From an uncultured Collinsella sp. (lineage in GTDB: Bacteria > Actinomycetota > Coriobacteriia > Coriobacteriales > Coriobacteriaceae): 18,480 nt of DNA. Below are positions 1-8,517 of the stretch, in pieces (positions within the stretch are counted from its first letter, which is position 1; each line of letters opens with the position of its first letter). Location: the NCBI GenBank assembly GCA_900550355.1, contig URRT01000017.1:1-18480 (forward strand), given 5' to 3'. The notes beneath the pieces were generated by a model. It ran no database searches. It had not been told where the DNA came from and saw only the letters and a list, made by a program, of their open reading frames with translations. The translations under genes and the position numbers were made by a program.

Positions 1-310
1 CCGCCTGTATCGGGCATGTATTCTACGTGACCTACCATGGTGCGACGGCGTTGTCATCTGTGCCGGCAGCGGCATCGCAGCGCTTCGCCACTCCCCGCGT
101 ATGGGCCTCTTGCGTCGGCCATTTTCGGAAGCGATGGATAAGCTTGTGGGCGCTGTGCGCATGGGCTGTTCCATTGAGCATGCGCAGCTGCTCGGCGGCG
201 GCGATGCCGATAGCGTCGATGTCGACGGCATGGTGCGCGTCAAGCCCGCGCTGCCCGCACCGATCTGGCGCGCCGTTATGAGACGTCTTGCCAAACACTC
301 AAACTGCTAA
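1..310 (+). CDS. C-terminal fragment of an unrecognised protein, 5' end outside the window
   Basis: A reading frame is open from base 2 to a TAA at 308-310, about 102 codons with no start at the window edge, so the gene begins further left. The readable tail contains a hydrophobic stretch (DGVVICAGSGIAAL) followed by a basic, helical end (PAPIWRAVMRRLAKH). I do not recognise the family. Support for it being real: its stop overlaps by a few bases the stop of the convergent gene on the other strand, a normal tail-to-tail arrangement. The possible ATG at position 101 would give only 69 residues and cuts into apparently continuous coding sequence, so a longer protein is more likely. Confidence 0.5.
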   Translation, partial: RLYRACILRDLPWCDGVVICAGSGIAALRHSPRMGLLRRPFSEAMDKLVGAVRMGCSIEHAQLLGGGDADSVDVDGMVRVKPALPAPIWRAVMRRLAKHSNC

Positions 311-876
311 ATCGAAGAAGCCCGCCAATCAGCGGCGCCGTTCCACCGCTCGACAAGGCGCTCCAGACGCCACGCCGCATTGGCGGGACTTGTCGAGGGC
401 AGGACGATGGCGGGCAGCCCGGTGCGTTCTTGTAGATAGCGCTTGTAGAGCCGGCCAGCTGTACCGCCGTTGCATATCACCTGCTCAATGGGAGCTGCGT
501 CGGTAATGCACTCGATATGTGCCGGCACAACGTTGCGAATACTCGCGTCGCTCGAGCCCTTAATGTCGCAGCTCTCGATCACATCCCACAGGGCCACGCC
601 GCCGTTCAGCAGCATGGCCCGCTTGGCGGCTATCGAGGCATCGAGCGCCGCAGGCTCGCTGCCCGCCAAGAGGTCGCCCTCGTTGGGCGGCACAGGCACA
701 CCGAGGCACGCGGCCATCACCCGCCAAAAGCGATTCTGCGGGTTGCCGTAATAAAAGGCATTAGCACGCGAGAGCACCGAGGGAAACGACCCCAGCACCA
801 AAACGCGCGAGTGCTCGTCAAACACGGGCTCAAACCCATGCTCAATATGTTGATAGCCCTCGTCGGACGCAGCCAT
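307..876 (-). CDS. DNA-deoxyinosine glycosylase (uracil-DNA glycosylase superfamily)
   Basis: This 189-residue protein is a probable base-excision repair enzyme removing hypoxanthine (deaminated adenine) from DNA. The evidence is the superfamily layout. An N-terminal strand and loop (LVLGSFPS, residues 26-33) is followed by the family-typical FYYGNPQNRFWRVM block at 41-54. A C-terminal active-site loop (LPSTSPAN) lies at 159-166. Length fits the deoxyinosine-glycosylase group of short single-domain enzymes. The gene lies only 3 nt downstream of the stop of the GH13 gene and is probably co-transcribed with it. I see no functional link between the two. It converges with the fragment at 1-310. 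Substrate preference is inferred from family resemblance. Confidence 0.8.
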   Translation of the reverse strand: MAASDEGYQHIEHGFEPVFDEHSRVLVLGSFPSVLSRANAFYYGNPQNRFWRVMAACLGVPVPPNEGDLLAGSEPAALDASIAAKRAMLLNGGVALWDVIESCDIKGSSDASIRNVVPAHIECITDAAPIEQVICNGGTAGRLYKRYLQERTGLPAIVLPSTSPANAAWRLERLVERWNGAADWRASSI

Positions 877-879
877 GGC

Positions 880-2256
880 CTAGGCCCTCAACAGATAGAG
901 CACCTCGTAGGGCGCAAGCTCAAGAGAGCCCGCCAGCTCGACCGTGGGCACGCCGTCGGCAAGCAAATCTACAAAGGAGCCGTTGAGCTCGCCGGCGCCA
1001 AAGGTGTAAGGCTCGTCCACGGCGTTCACCGCCACGAGCACCGTCGCGTCGTCGCAGGCGCGCTCGAACAGCAGCTGCTTGTTCTGGATCACCACATTGC
1101 GATAGGCACCGTAGTTGAGAGCACGGGCCGCCGCGTCGTCGGCCGAACGAAGGTGTGCGAGCTGCGTGATGAACGCCGTCAGTTCGTTGGGCGCAGGTTC
1201 ATCGAGCGCAGGGCGCAGCGCCCAGTCGCCATCGGGGCCGCCCTTTTCGCCAGCAATTCCCCACTCGCTGCCATAGTAGACGCACGGGATGCCCGGCATG
1301 CCAAAGAACATGCCATAGGCGGGACGCAGGCACGACTTGTCAGTGAGGATGCTTGCCAGGCGCGGCACGTCGTGGTTGTCGACAAACGACAGCAGGTGCT
1401 TGCCGCGGTAGATGCACCAGGGGTCGCCGCCAAACTGACGGTGCAGCGAGTGCGCAATCTCGAACATGTTGATCGAGTTAAAGCTGGAGTACAGGCCCTT
1501 GTAACACTCGTAGTTGGTGCAGGAGTCGAGCATCTCGTCGTTGACGATCTGGTTGTAGTCGCCGTGGAGCGTCTCGCCGATCAGCACGAAGTCGGGCTTG
1601 AGCTCACGGGCGAAGCTATGCAGACGACGCATGAAGTCGCGGTCGAGCATATAGGCAACGTCCAGGCGCAGGCCGTCGACGCCAAAGACCTCGGCCCAGC
1701 GGTGCACGGACTCGAGCAGGTAATCGACCACGGCAGGGTTTTGCAAGTTGAGCTTCACGAGCTCAAAATGACCCTCCCAGCCCTCGTACCAAAAGCCGTC
1801 GCCATAGCAGGAGTCGCCGTCAAAACTGATGTGAAACCAATCCTTGTACGGCGAATCCCACTTGCGCTCCTGCACATCGCGGAAGGCCCAAAAGCCGCGA
1901 CCGACGTGGTTGAAGACGGCATCGAGCACCACGCGGATGCCATGGGCGTGCAGTGTCTCGCACACGGCGGCAAAATCGGCATCCCCACCCAGGCGACGGT
2001 CGATATGGCGCAGGCTGCGCGTGTCGTAACCGTGGCTATCAGACTCGAGTGGAGGATTGATCAGCACGGCGCCAATACCGAGTCCCTGCAGGTAGTCGGC
2101 CCATTGGGCGATTTTCATAATGGGAGCATCGGGGTTGGGTGCGGCGCCGGCAGCTTGGGAGAGTTCATCCTCGGCAACGGGCGCGGCGTTTTCGCGCGGA
2201 GCTCCACAAAAGCCCAGCGGATAGATCTGATAGAACGTCGTCTCGTATGCCCACAT
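880..2256 (-). CDS. GH13 alpha-amylase family glycoside hydrolase
   Basis: This 458-residue enzyme probably hydrolyses alpha-1,4 or alpha-1,6 glucans or maltooligosaccharides. The GH13 conserved regions are all visible in order: DAVFNH at 112-117, GLRLD at 195-199 with Asp199 as expected nucleophile, Glu228 in LIGET as acid/base, and FVDNHD at 291-296 with Asp296 as transition-state stabiliser. A C-terminal beta domain follows. There is no signal peptide, so it should act in the cytoplasm, on imported or stored oligosaccharides. It is shorter than neopullulanases, which carry an N-terminal starch-binding domain. The start is supported by a GGGAGG ribosome-binding site 5 nt upstream of the ATG. 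Exact substrate cannot be read from the sequence. The long plus-strand open frame opposite it is a shadow. Confidence 0.9.
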   Translation of the reverse strand: MWAYETTFYQIYPLGFCGAPRENAAPVAEDELSQAAGAAPNPDAPIMKIAQWADYLQGLGIGAVLINPPLESDSHGYDTRSLRHIDRRLGGDADFAAVCETLHAHGIRVVLDAVFNHVGRGFWAFRDVQERKWDSPYKDWFHISFDGDSCYGDGFWYEGWEGHFELVKLNLQNPAVVDYLLESVHRWAEVFGVDGLRLDVAYMLDRDFMRRLHSFARELKPDFVLIGETLHGDYNQIVNDEMLDSCTNYECYKGLYSSFNSINMFEIAHSLHRQFGGDPWCIYRGKHLLSFVDNHDVPRLASILTDKSCLRPAYGMFFGMPGIPCVYYGSEWGIAGEKGGPDGDWALRPALDEPAPNELTAFITQLAHLRSADDAAARALNYGAYRNVVIQNKQLLFERACDDATVLVAVNAVDEPYTFGAGELNGSFVDLLADGVPTVELAGSLELAPYEVLYLLRA

Positions 2257-2320
2257 AGCAACCTCCCGGTAAGCTCAACACAACGACATCCATTGTATGC
2301 CCAGCAGGGTAGCTAATTGG

Positions 2321-2370
2321 GATGGGCTTGGCGCGACGGATGGCTGGGAACAGTACGACGATGGCGAGAA
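2321..2370 (-). repeat. left copy of an imperfect direct repeat: relic of an MFS gene 3' end
   Basis: These 50 bases match 9766-9815 at 41 of 50 positions in the same orientation, including a 13-base identical run around GGATGGCTGGGAA. The right copy is the last coding part of the MFS transporter. Read on the minus strand, this copy still encodes a near-identical tail (LAIVVLFPAIRRAKP against LAITVMFPAIRRAKP). It has no in-frame stop at the equivalent place and nothing upstream of it resembling the rest of a transporter. It therefore looks like a stranded gene end marking the left border of the inserted cassette. An alternative is the last trace of a deleted paralogous transporter. Confidence 0.75.
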
Positions 2371-2441
2371 TCTTGCCAAATAAATGGTACTGCCGAGATG
2401 CCGCTAAGCGAATAGAGGGGTGTCCGCACGGGCGGCTACCC

Positions 2442-2483
2442 TATGATAAAGGCGGCATATTCCCGCACCTGATCTACTAAAGG
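2442..2483 (+). promoter_or_regulatory. possible promoter and ribosome-binding site of the cassette
   Basis: A TATGAT hexamer at 2442-2447 resembles a -10 box and is placed to give a short leader before the ATG at 2494. An AAAGG at 2479-2483 lies 10 nt from that ATG and is a plausible Shine-Dalgarno. No good -35 match is seen at normal spacing, so the promoter call is weak. The rest of 2371-2493 shows nothing else recognisable. Confidence 0.3.
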
Positions 2484-2493
2484 TAGTTGAACG

Positions 2494-2913
2494 ATGGCAG
2501 ACATTAAAATCAAGATCGTCAGCAATCCATATCAAGAAATTGTCCGGTTCTTCCGATGGGATAACGGCTGGCAAGAAATAACGACATCTACAAATCCCAA
2601 TAGCGCGCTCCATAGCACGAAGATCGTTAACGGATTCTTCCCCTTTAAGGCCGAAGAGATCATCGACATCCTCGCCAAAGAGTTCGGCGGCGGCGACAAA
2701 ATCGAATTGCATTTTGAAGGCGCGGATGATGAATGGCAGGAGCTGCTCGCCATCTGTACCGAAGGGCCACGCGCCAACACATACGAGGTCATGCGAGACG
2801 AACGCTATCTATCAAACGCCCGAGACGTCTTACCAGAAATTGTCGAAGTCTTCAGAGAAATCCAGGGGCTTGTAGACGAAGCGGTCTCCGAGCGAACAAA
2901 GGTCTCTGAGTAA
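2494..2913 (+). CDS. N-terminal part of a dynamin-like GTPase, cut off by an in-frame TAA
   Basis: 139 codons start at an ATG with an AAAGG ribosome-binding site. The product has a strand-rich N-terminal part and a helical tail (PEIVEVFREIQGLVDEAVSE). It is in the same frame as the GTPase that follows. After the TAA at 2911-2913 the frame stays open, reading IRKFTDVSSDIIPLCV straight into the GTP-binding P-loop. That passage supplies the helix and first beta strand a dynamin-type G domain needs. I therefore read this as the first sixth of an 860-residue protein split by a nonsense mutation rather than an independent gene. As a free protein it has no recognised function. Confidence 0.75.
   Translation: MADIKIKIVSNPYQEIVRFFRWDNGWQEITTSTNPNSALHSTKIVNGFFPFKAEEIIDILAKEFGGGDKIELHFEGADDEWQELLAICTEGPRANTYEVMRDERYLSNARDVLPEIVEVFREIQGLVDEAVSERTKVSE
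2911..2913 (+). other. in-frame stop codon splitting the dynamin-like GTPase gene
   Basis: TAA lies between codons for SERTKVSE and IRKFTDVSS, with the frame open on both sides from 2494 to 5076. A single C-to-T change in a CAA glutamine codon, among other one-base changes, would create it. No frameshift is needed to rejoin the two parts. There is no ATG, GTG or TTG between the stop and the GTG at 2959. Restarting at 2959 would begin inside the first strand of the G domain, two residues before the P-loop. Recent inactivation, a sequencing error, or a mixed population are all possible. Confidence 0.8.
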
Positions 2914-2958
2914 ATTAGGAAGTTCACCGATGTCTCGAGCGACATCATCCCGCTGTGC

Positions 2959-5076
2959 GTGCTCGGCAGCTATAGCGCAGGCAAATCGACGCTCATCAAC
3001 GCCCTCATTGGCATGGAGATCCTCCCCAGCGGCGACGAGCCTGTAACGGCCCGCATATTTCAAATCAAACGTTCAAAAGACCGAGATCGCGCGATGGTTC
3101 AATTCTCCTGTGGCAATAGGCGATTCTTACTGCGCTTTGACCTTGATGGCTTCATGGAAAACAAAGAGCTTGTGGGGGAGCCCCTATACGACAAGATCGC
3201 GGCCAAAGTCGCCGACTCCATGCCCGGCATGGCCTCCCATATGAACAGTGCCCTCAAGGTTCTTAACTCATACCATACCGATGAAGACGACCGGACCATC
3301 TCCGATCTGATCAGAATCGAAGTCCCCTTTAGCGATACCGACCCGTGGCCCCATGACAGGGAGTTTGTCATCTTTGACACTCCGGGTTCGAACTCTGCCT
3401 CCAACGCCGATCACGCCCGAGTGCTCAAACAGGCAATGGAGGGCCTCTCGAATGGCCTTCCCATTTTCGTTGCCGAGTACAACTCACTCGACACGAAGGA
3501 CAACAAGAACCTCTCCAACGAAATAGAGCAGATTCCTGCAATCGATGAACGCTTTGCCATGATTGCAGTCAACAAGGCAGATTCCGCCGACCTTCCCAAA
3601 GGAGGATTCGACGATGAAGCCGTCTCGCAAATCATGCGTTGGTCCTTTCCGGCCAGCCTTTACGGGCAAGGTATCTACTTTGTTTCTTCCATCCTTGGCC
3701 TAGGCTCAAAGAACTCCGGCGAGTTTATAAGCGACAACTATGCCGAAAAATTCGAAGACCAGCAGCGTAAATACACCGATCCGACAAGCCGCTTCTACAA
3801 AACGCTCTACCGCTACGATATCCTTCCGGGACAGATCTCGCGTAGAACCAACCGCGAATCCGAGGCTTGCAAGGACCTCCTTCTCACCAACAGCGGACTC
3901 TTTTGTATCGAAAACGAGATACGCCTGTTTGCCGAGCGATACTCTGCCTACAACAAATGCAGCAGGTCGGAATCGCTCCTACAAGAAATCGTCAGCATAA
4001 CCGAAGAAGAGATTGCCGATAAGAAAACCGACCTCGAACAAAAGAAAGCACAGCGAGAAGCCGAGCTCGAAGAGGATAAGCGCAATCTCATCAACCAGCT
4101 CGAAGACTGCAGAGAGCATGCACGGCTGGACTCCTCGGCCAGCTATGCCGGCGCCATCGACAGGAAAGTTTCTGCCGAGCAGTGGAAAACCAACCTCGAC
4201 ACGCTTCAGGCGCGTCAAGACGCCATTACCGAAGACAAGCGAGAGCGCCTCGGATACTCAAAACGGTCGAACGCAGCCGCGCAAGCGTTCGACTCAATCG
4301 CCCCTAACTTTTTCAATAGGCTCGGCGAATCGATAAAAGGAAGCCCGGCCAACACGCAAAAGGACGTCAACTCCCAGCCAACATTTGGGTTGGCGGAGGT
4401 TGGCAAAGGCCTTTGTGATGACATCACCGATGCGCTCCAAAAAAGATCCGACGCAAAGGCTGCCGAAAGAACAGCCGACAAAGATGCCGCCGACCAGCTC
4501 TTTAACGAGGTCATCAATCACTATGACGAATGTACCGAGCAAATAGCTCAGACCATCGATGAGCTGTCGCAAAGCTATTGGAAGGACTGCGCGGAGCATA
4601 GCCGCGATGCCCTCTATCGCATCGCTACCAGCAGCGACAATCCTCTTTCCGAAGAGAAGCGCCAAGAGGTCGGCGATATCATTCTTAAATATCGTGGCCT
4701 CGCGCTCGATAAGACAAAGGGTCCCATTTTCAGCAAGGCAGACTTTACCGAACTAAAGCTCATGGACCGTGTCATCTTTAAATCTGACAAGCTTTTGCTT
4801 AGGAAAGTCGAAGACAAATTCAACCGCGAAATCTCACGGTGCCTCTACGAGACACGTGCCGAAATAGAGTGCGAGCATACCTACGGCTTTACCGAATGGC
4901 TCAACGAGCTGCTCGGCCAAATTACGAGCAATATCACCGACTACAACCCGGTGCTCCATGGCCATGTCGAAGACATCAACAGGCAAACCGCGGAGATCAA
5001 CACTCTCGAGGCAAAACTCGAGACGCTCAATAATCGAAAAGAGTACATTGCGCGCGTCATTAATTGGAAGGAATAG
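2959..5076 (+). CDS. dynamin-like GTPase, G domain and coiled-coil part (downstream of the stop)
   Basis: 705 codons carry a bacterial dynamin-like GTPase, a family of membrane-remodelling or membrane-sensing large GTPases. Numbered from 2494, the GTP-binding motifs are G1 GSYSAGKST at 158-166, G3 DTPG at 295-298 and G4 NKAD at 360-363. A long charged coiled coil (EEEIADKKTDLEQKKAQREA onward) and a second one at the extreme C-terminus (INTLEAKLETLNNRKEYI) fit the stalk of such proteins. No transmembrane helices are evident. The GTG at 2959 is only the first available start after the stop; the natural start is probably 2494. It lies 9 nt upstream of the ATPase gene, so the two proteins likely work together. 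Family assignment is good, role unknown. Confidence 0.8.
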   Translation: MLGSYSAGKSTLINALIGMEILPSGDEPVTARIFQIKRSKDRDRAMVQFSCGNRRFLLRFDLDGFMENKELVGEPLYDKIAAKVADSMPGMASHMNSALKVLNSYHTDEDDRTISDLIRIEVPFSDTDPWPHDREFVIFDTPGSNSASNADHARVLKQAMEGLSNGLPIFVAEYNSLDTKDNKNLSNEIEQIPAIDERFAMIAVNKADSADLPKGGFDDEAVSQIMRWSFPASLYGQGIYFVSSILGLGSKNSGEFISDNYAEKFEDQQRKYTDPTSRFYKTLYRYDILPGQISRRTNRESEACKDLLLTNSGLFCIENEIRLFAERYSAYNKCSRSESLLQEIVSITEEEIADKKTDLEQKKAQREAELEEDKRNLINQLEDCREHARLDSSASYAGAIDRKVSAEQWKTNLDTLQARQDAITEDKRERLGYSKRSNAAAQAFDSIAPNFFNRLGESIKGSPANTQKDVNSQPTFGLAEVGKGLCDDITDALQKRSDAKAAERTADKDAADQLFNEVINHYDECTEQIAQTIDELSQSYWKDCAEHSRDALYRIATSSDNPLSEEKRQEVGDIILKYRGLALDKTKGPIFSKADFTELKLMDRVIFKSDKLLLRKVEDKFNREISRCLYETRAEIECEHTYGFTEWLNELLGQITSNITDYNPVLHGHVEDINRQTAEINTLEAKLETLNNRKEYIARVINWKE

Positions 5077-5085
5077 GCTGATCGC

Positions 5086-8000
5086 ATGGGCATCAAAAAC
5101 GCGATTATGCGCGCTGCCGATAAAGCCGGCAACGCGGTCGCAACCGTCTCGGTACTCAGCAGCTCCCAACTCGATGAGGTCGACAAAAAGCGAGCAGCAT
5201 ACTTGTCAGAAAAGCCGAATCCGGCAGACGAGCAAGCTGTCGAGCTCACCAATCGGCTCTTGGCAACTGCCGCCGTTGAACTTCACAACGCCTATCTGCC
5301 GCAGCTGCGAAATGTTTACGCGCCGATTGACCCCTCCATTGAATACCCCATGGGCTTTAACGCCGACAACAACATCCGCTCCATGAATATCACGAAGTGG
5401 ATCGTCGACCCCAACGAGGACAGTCTCGAGAAGCTTGTAAATGTGTACGACGTTCTTTCTGACGAAGAATGCAACATTGCGCTGATCTTTAATCGAACCA
5501 GCGAAAGCACCGAGGTATTTCTCGCAGTCGTCAATAGCAACAATGCCCGCGACAACATCGACGCCGATAATTTTTCCCGGCGCATGTCGGATGCCTTGAG
5601 GGGCAACTTCCCCGGTTCCGAAGTGGGACCCGCCAACCGCGGCCTCATTCCGTGTCTAGACAATCGACGCTCGTCTTCGGTTGCCGCCGTTTCGAATATT
5701 CCAGCCGAAAAGAACGAGAAGTTCGTCACGCAAACCATTGAGAAAGTTCTTGACGGCATTGTGCCTGGCAGGCCGAGCGAAGACTACACTATCGTGCTGC
5801 TCGCAACCCCGATTCACGATATCGAATCGCGCAAACTCCGTCTCGCCGAACTCCACTCACTGCTGACGCCCTATGCCTCATGGACGACCAACTATACCTA
5901 CCACCAAAACGACTCCATCGGATCGTCCGCGACGATTGGCATCAATGCCGGCGTGAGTGCCGGCAGGCAGGTGGGGAGCAATCAGGCTGTTGCTCAAAAC
6001 TACAACGAAACGGACTCGACAAACGAGTCGACCTCAGAATCGAGCAACGAGAGCGTAACCGACTCGTCCACATCGACCGAAAGCATCACGGATACGGTCA
6101 CCGACGGCAGAAATGAATCCTCGAGCGGAGGCGTTAACTTAGTCGTATCCGCAAGCCACACCGAGGGCTCGTCGCACTCCACGTCCACGGCAAAAGGCAC
6201 AAGTTCATCTACCGGCAAGGCCATATCCAACTCGCTCGGCAAAGCCGTTACCAGCGGTGTTGGCAAGGCCGTCTCTAAGGGAGCCTCCGTGACTTCCGGT
6301 GTTTCGCAAGCCGTAAATCTCGGCGCCAACTTTGGCGGATCGTTTGCACGCTCAAGCACGGTCACCGCTACCATCGGCGCCGACGAAGGCATCACACAGA
6401 CGTTCAAAAATTACTCCATCCAACACGCGCTCGAAATACTCGAGTTGCAAATGAAGCGCTACGACCTTGCCTCGGCACTCGGCATGTGGGACTTTTGCGC
6501 CTACGTGCTATCAGAAGACCACAACGTCGCGAACAACGTTGCCCACACTTACCTCGCCCTCACCCAGGGCAAAGAGTCCTATATGTCTCAGGCTGCGGTA
6601 AACCTCTGGCGTGGAGACCTCGGAGAGCAAAGCGCCGACGCCGCGGCAGTCTGCTCCTACCTTCGCGATTTGCGCCATCCTGTTTTTGCCCTCTCCCCCG
6701 CCCTGCTCGATCAACATCCGAGCTTTTCGGTCTATCCGGCGACAGTCGATGCAACCGCCGCCCTTTCGGGCAAGGAGCTTGCCTACTCGCTCAACTTTCC
6801 CAAGAAGTCCGTCCCAGGCCTGCCCGTCATCGAGTGCGCTTCTTTTGGGCGCAATGTCTCGACGTTCGATGGCACGCAGCCTCAGCAGGGCCTTTGCATA
6901 GGCAAGGTTTTCCATATGCATCGCGAGGAACGCATCAAAACGTTCCTGTCAAAGGACTCACTTGCCTCGCACACCTTTGTTACGGGCAGCACCGGCGCAG
7001 GAAAGACCAATACCGTCTGTCGCATCCTCGACCAAGCGCTCGATCAGCGAGTCAACTTCCTTGTCATTGAACCTGCCAAGGGCGAATACAAGGACGTGTA
7101 TGGAGGCCGCGAAGACGTAAACGTCTTTGGAACCAATCCAGAATTCACGTCGCTCCTGCGTATCAATCCTTTTAGCTTCCCGTCCGGCATCCATGTGCTG
7201 GAACACCTCGACCGACTCGTTGAGATCTTTAATGTCTGCTGGCCCATGTACGCCGCCATGCCCGCCGTCCTTAAAGACGCCGTCGCCAGGTCATACGAAG
7301 ACTGTGGATGGGACCTTGCCGCTTCTGATAACCCATATGGAGCCGATCTCTTTCCTTGCTTTGCAGATGTTGCCCGCAACGTCCGCGAGATTCTCGATTC
7401 CAGCGAGTACGACGCCGAAAATAAGGGCGCCTACAAGGGTTCGCTGCTCACACGTCTCAATTCACTCACCAACGGGCTCAACGGCATGATGCTTTCGTCG
7501 AACGAAGTCGACGCCACCGTGCTTTTTGACGCCAACACAGTCATCGACCTATCGCGCATTGGCTCCGCCGAAACAAAATCCCTACTCATGGGTCTTCTTG
7601 TACTCAAACTTCAAGAACATCGCATGGCCGAGAAAAAGGGCATGAACCAGCCACTTCGCCATCTGACCGTGCTTGAAGAGGCGCACAACCTGCTTAAGCG
7701 ATCGTCGAGCAGCCAAGGCTCGGAGAGCGGCGACCTGACAGGCAAGAGCGTCGAGATGATCTCAAATGCCATCGTCGAGATGCGTACATACGGCGAAGGC
7801 TTCATCATCGCCGACCAGGCGCCCGGACTTCTCGATATGGCAGCCATTCGCAACACAAATACCAAGATCATCCATCGCCTGCCCGATCTTTCGGACCGCG
7901 AGCTCGCCGGTCGCGCCGCCAACCTCAACGACCAACAGATCGTCGAACTGGCACGCCTGCCTAAAGGCGTTGCGGCCATTTACCAAAACGATTGGGTTGA

Positions 8001-8517
8001 GCCGGTGCTCTGCAAGATCGCCAAAGCAGAGGATGGCGAGCACTTTGCATACAGCCGCCCCATCGACAATGTCGCAAGCAACCAGAGCGATGATGCCCTT
8101 GCCGTAGCGCGCATGCTGGCCTACGGAATCAGCATCGGAACCAAGACGGAGCTGCACAGCATTCGCGAACGGCTCGATCGCCTCCATATCGACGCGTCTA
8201 CAAAGGTCAAGATCCTGCGCACCGTTCAAAACCCACCCGCCGAACCGCGCATGACCAAGCTGGGACCCATAATGAGCACGCTGTTTCCCAACGTTGCCAA
8301 AGCGGTCGAGGACGAACGCGAGTGCAGCGATGAAGCCGAACAATGGACAATGGCGGCGGACGCGGCACTCAGGTCCTCCATCGACCGCGATATCGACAGC
8401 CGCACCAGGCAGGTCATCATCCAGGGCATCATGACCGATGTCTTGTGTCTGCAAATGCAAGATACCCAAGCATATTCCGATTGGCACAACTGGAACGAGA
8501 ATAGCGAGGTGAGCTAA
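5086..8517 (+). CDS. HerA/VirB4-like ATPase with a Ser/Thr-rich insert
   Basis: This 1143-residue protein has three parts. Residues 1 to about 300 form an unrecognised alpha/beta region. Residues about 300-430 are low-complexity, very rich in Ser, Thr, Asn and Gly, first acidic (STNESTSESSNESVTDSS) then shifting to GKAVTSGVGKAVSKG-type repeats. The rest is a HerA/VirB4/FtsK-clan motor domain. This has Walker A GSTGAGKT at 634-641, Walker B VLEEAH at 862-867, and a downstream IIADQAP segment where HerA-like proteins have their conserved polar motif. Such ATPases form hexamers that pump DNA or protein. The gene starts 9 nt after the GTPase, with AAGGA upstream of the ATG. Its stop overlaps the nuclease start (TAATG), so translation is coupled. 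No NurA, SIR2 or DUF4297 partner is present, unlike known HerA defence pairs. DNA translocation or effector export are both possible. Confidence 0.85.
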   Translation: MGIKNAIMRAADKAGNAVATVSVLSSSQLDEVDKKRAAYLSEKPNPADEQAVELTNRLLATAAVELHNAYLPQLRNVYAPIDPSIEYPMGFNADNNIRSMNITKWIVDPNEDSLEKLVNVYDVLSDEECNIALIFNRTSESTEVFLAVVNSNNARDNIDADNFSRRMSDALRGNFPGSEVGPANRGLIPCLDNRRSSSVAAVSNIPAEKNEKFVTQTIEKVLDGIVPGRPSEDYTIVLLATPIHDIESRKLRLAELHSLLTPYASWTTNYTYHQNDSIGSSATIGINAGVSAGRQVGSNQAVAQNYNETDSTNESTSESSNESVTDSSTSTESITDTVTDGRNESSSGGVNLVVSASHTEGSSHSTSTAKGTSSSTGKAISNSLGKAVTSGVGKAVSKGASVTSGVSQAVNLGANFGGSFARSSTVTATIGADEGITQTFKNYSIQHALEILELQMKRYDLASALGMWDFCAYVLSEDHNVANNVAHTYLALTQGKESYMSQAAVNLWRGDLGEQSADAAAVCSYLRDLRHPVFALSPALLDQHPSFSVYPATVDATAALSGKELAYSLNFPKKSVPGLPVIECASFGRNVSTFDGTQPQQGLCIGKVFHMHREERIKTFLSKDSLASHTFVTGSTGAGKTNTVCRILDQALDQRVNFLVIEPAKGEYKDVYGGREDVNVFGTNPEFTSLLRINPFSFPSGIHVLEHLDRLVEIFNVCWPMYAAMPAVLKDAVARSYEDCGWDLAASDNPYGADLFPCFADVARNVREILDSSEYDAENKGAYKGSLLTRLNSLTNGLNGMMLSSNEVDATVLFDANTVIDLSRIGSAETKSLLMGLLVLKLQEHRMAEKKGMNQPLRHLTVLEEAHNLLKRSSSSQGSESGDLTGKSVEMISNAIVEMRTYGEGFIIADQAPGLLDMAAIRNTNTKIIHRLPDLSDRELAGRAANLNDQQIVELARLPKGVAAIYQNDWVEPVLCKIAKAEDGEHFAYSRPIDNVASNQSDDALAVARMLAYGISIGTKTELHSIRERLDRLHIDASTKVKILRTVQNPPAEPRMTKLGPIMSTLFPNVAKAVEDERECSDEAEQWTMAADAALRSSIDRDIDSRTRQVIIQGIMTDVLCLQMQDTQAYSDWHNWNENSEVS

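Noticed and set aside
517..2316. A 599-codon plus-strand open frame opposite the GH13 gene
   Set aside because: It lies antisense to an enzyme with all four GH13 motifs in place. Its product has the His/Val/Arg-rich composition of a GC-rich shadow frame and matches no family.
2959..2961. GTG at 2959 as the true start of the GTPase
   Set aside because: It would start two residues before the P-loop and remove the first beta strand of the G domain, and no ribosome-binding site precedes it. The upstream frame encodes the missing strand.
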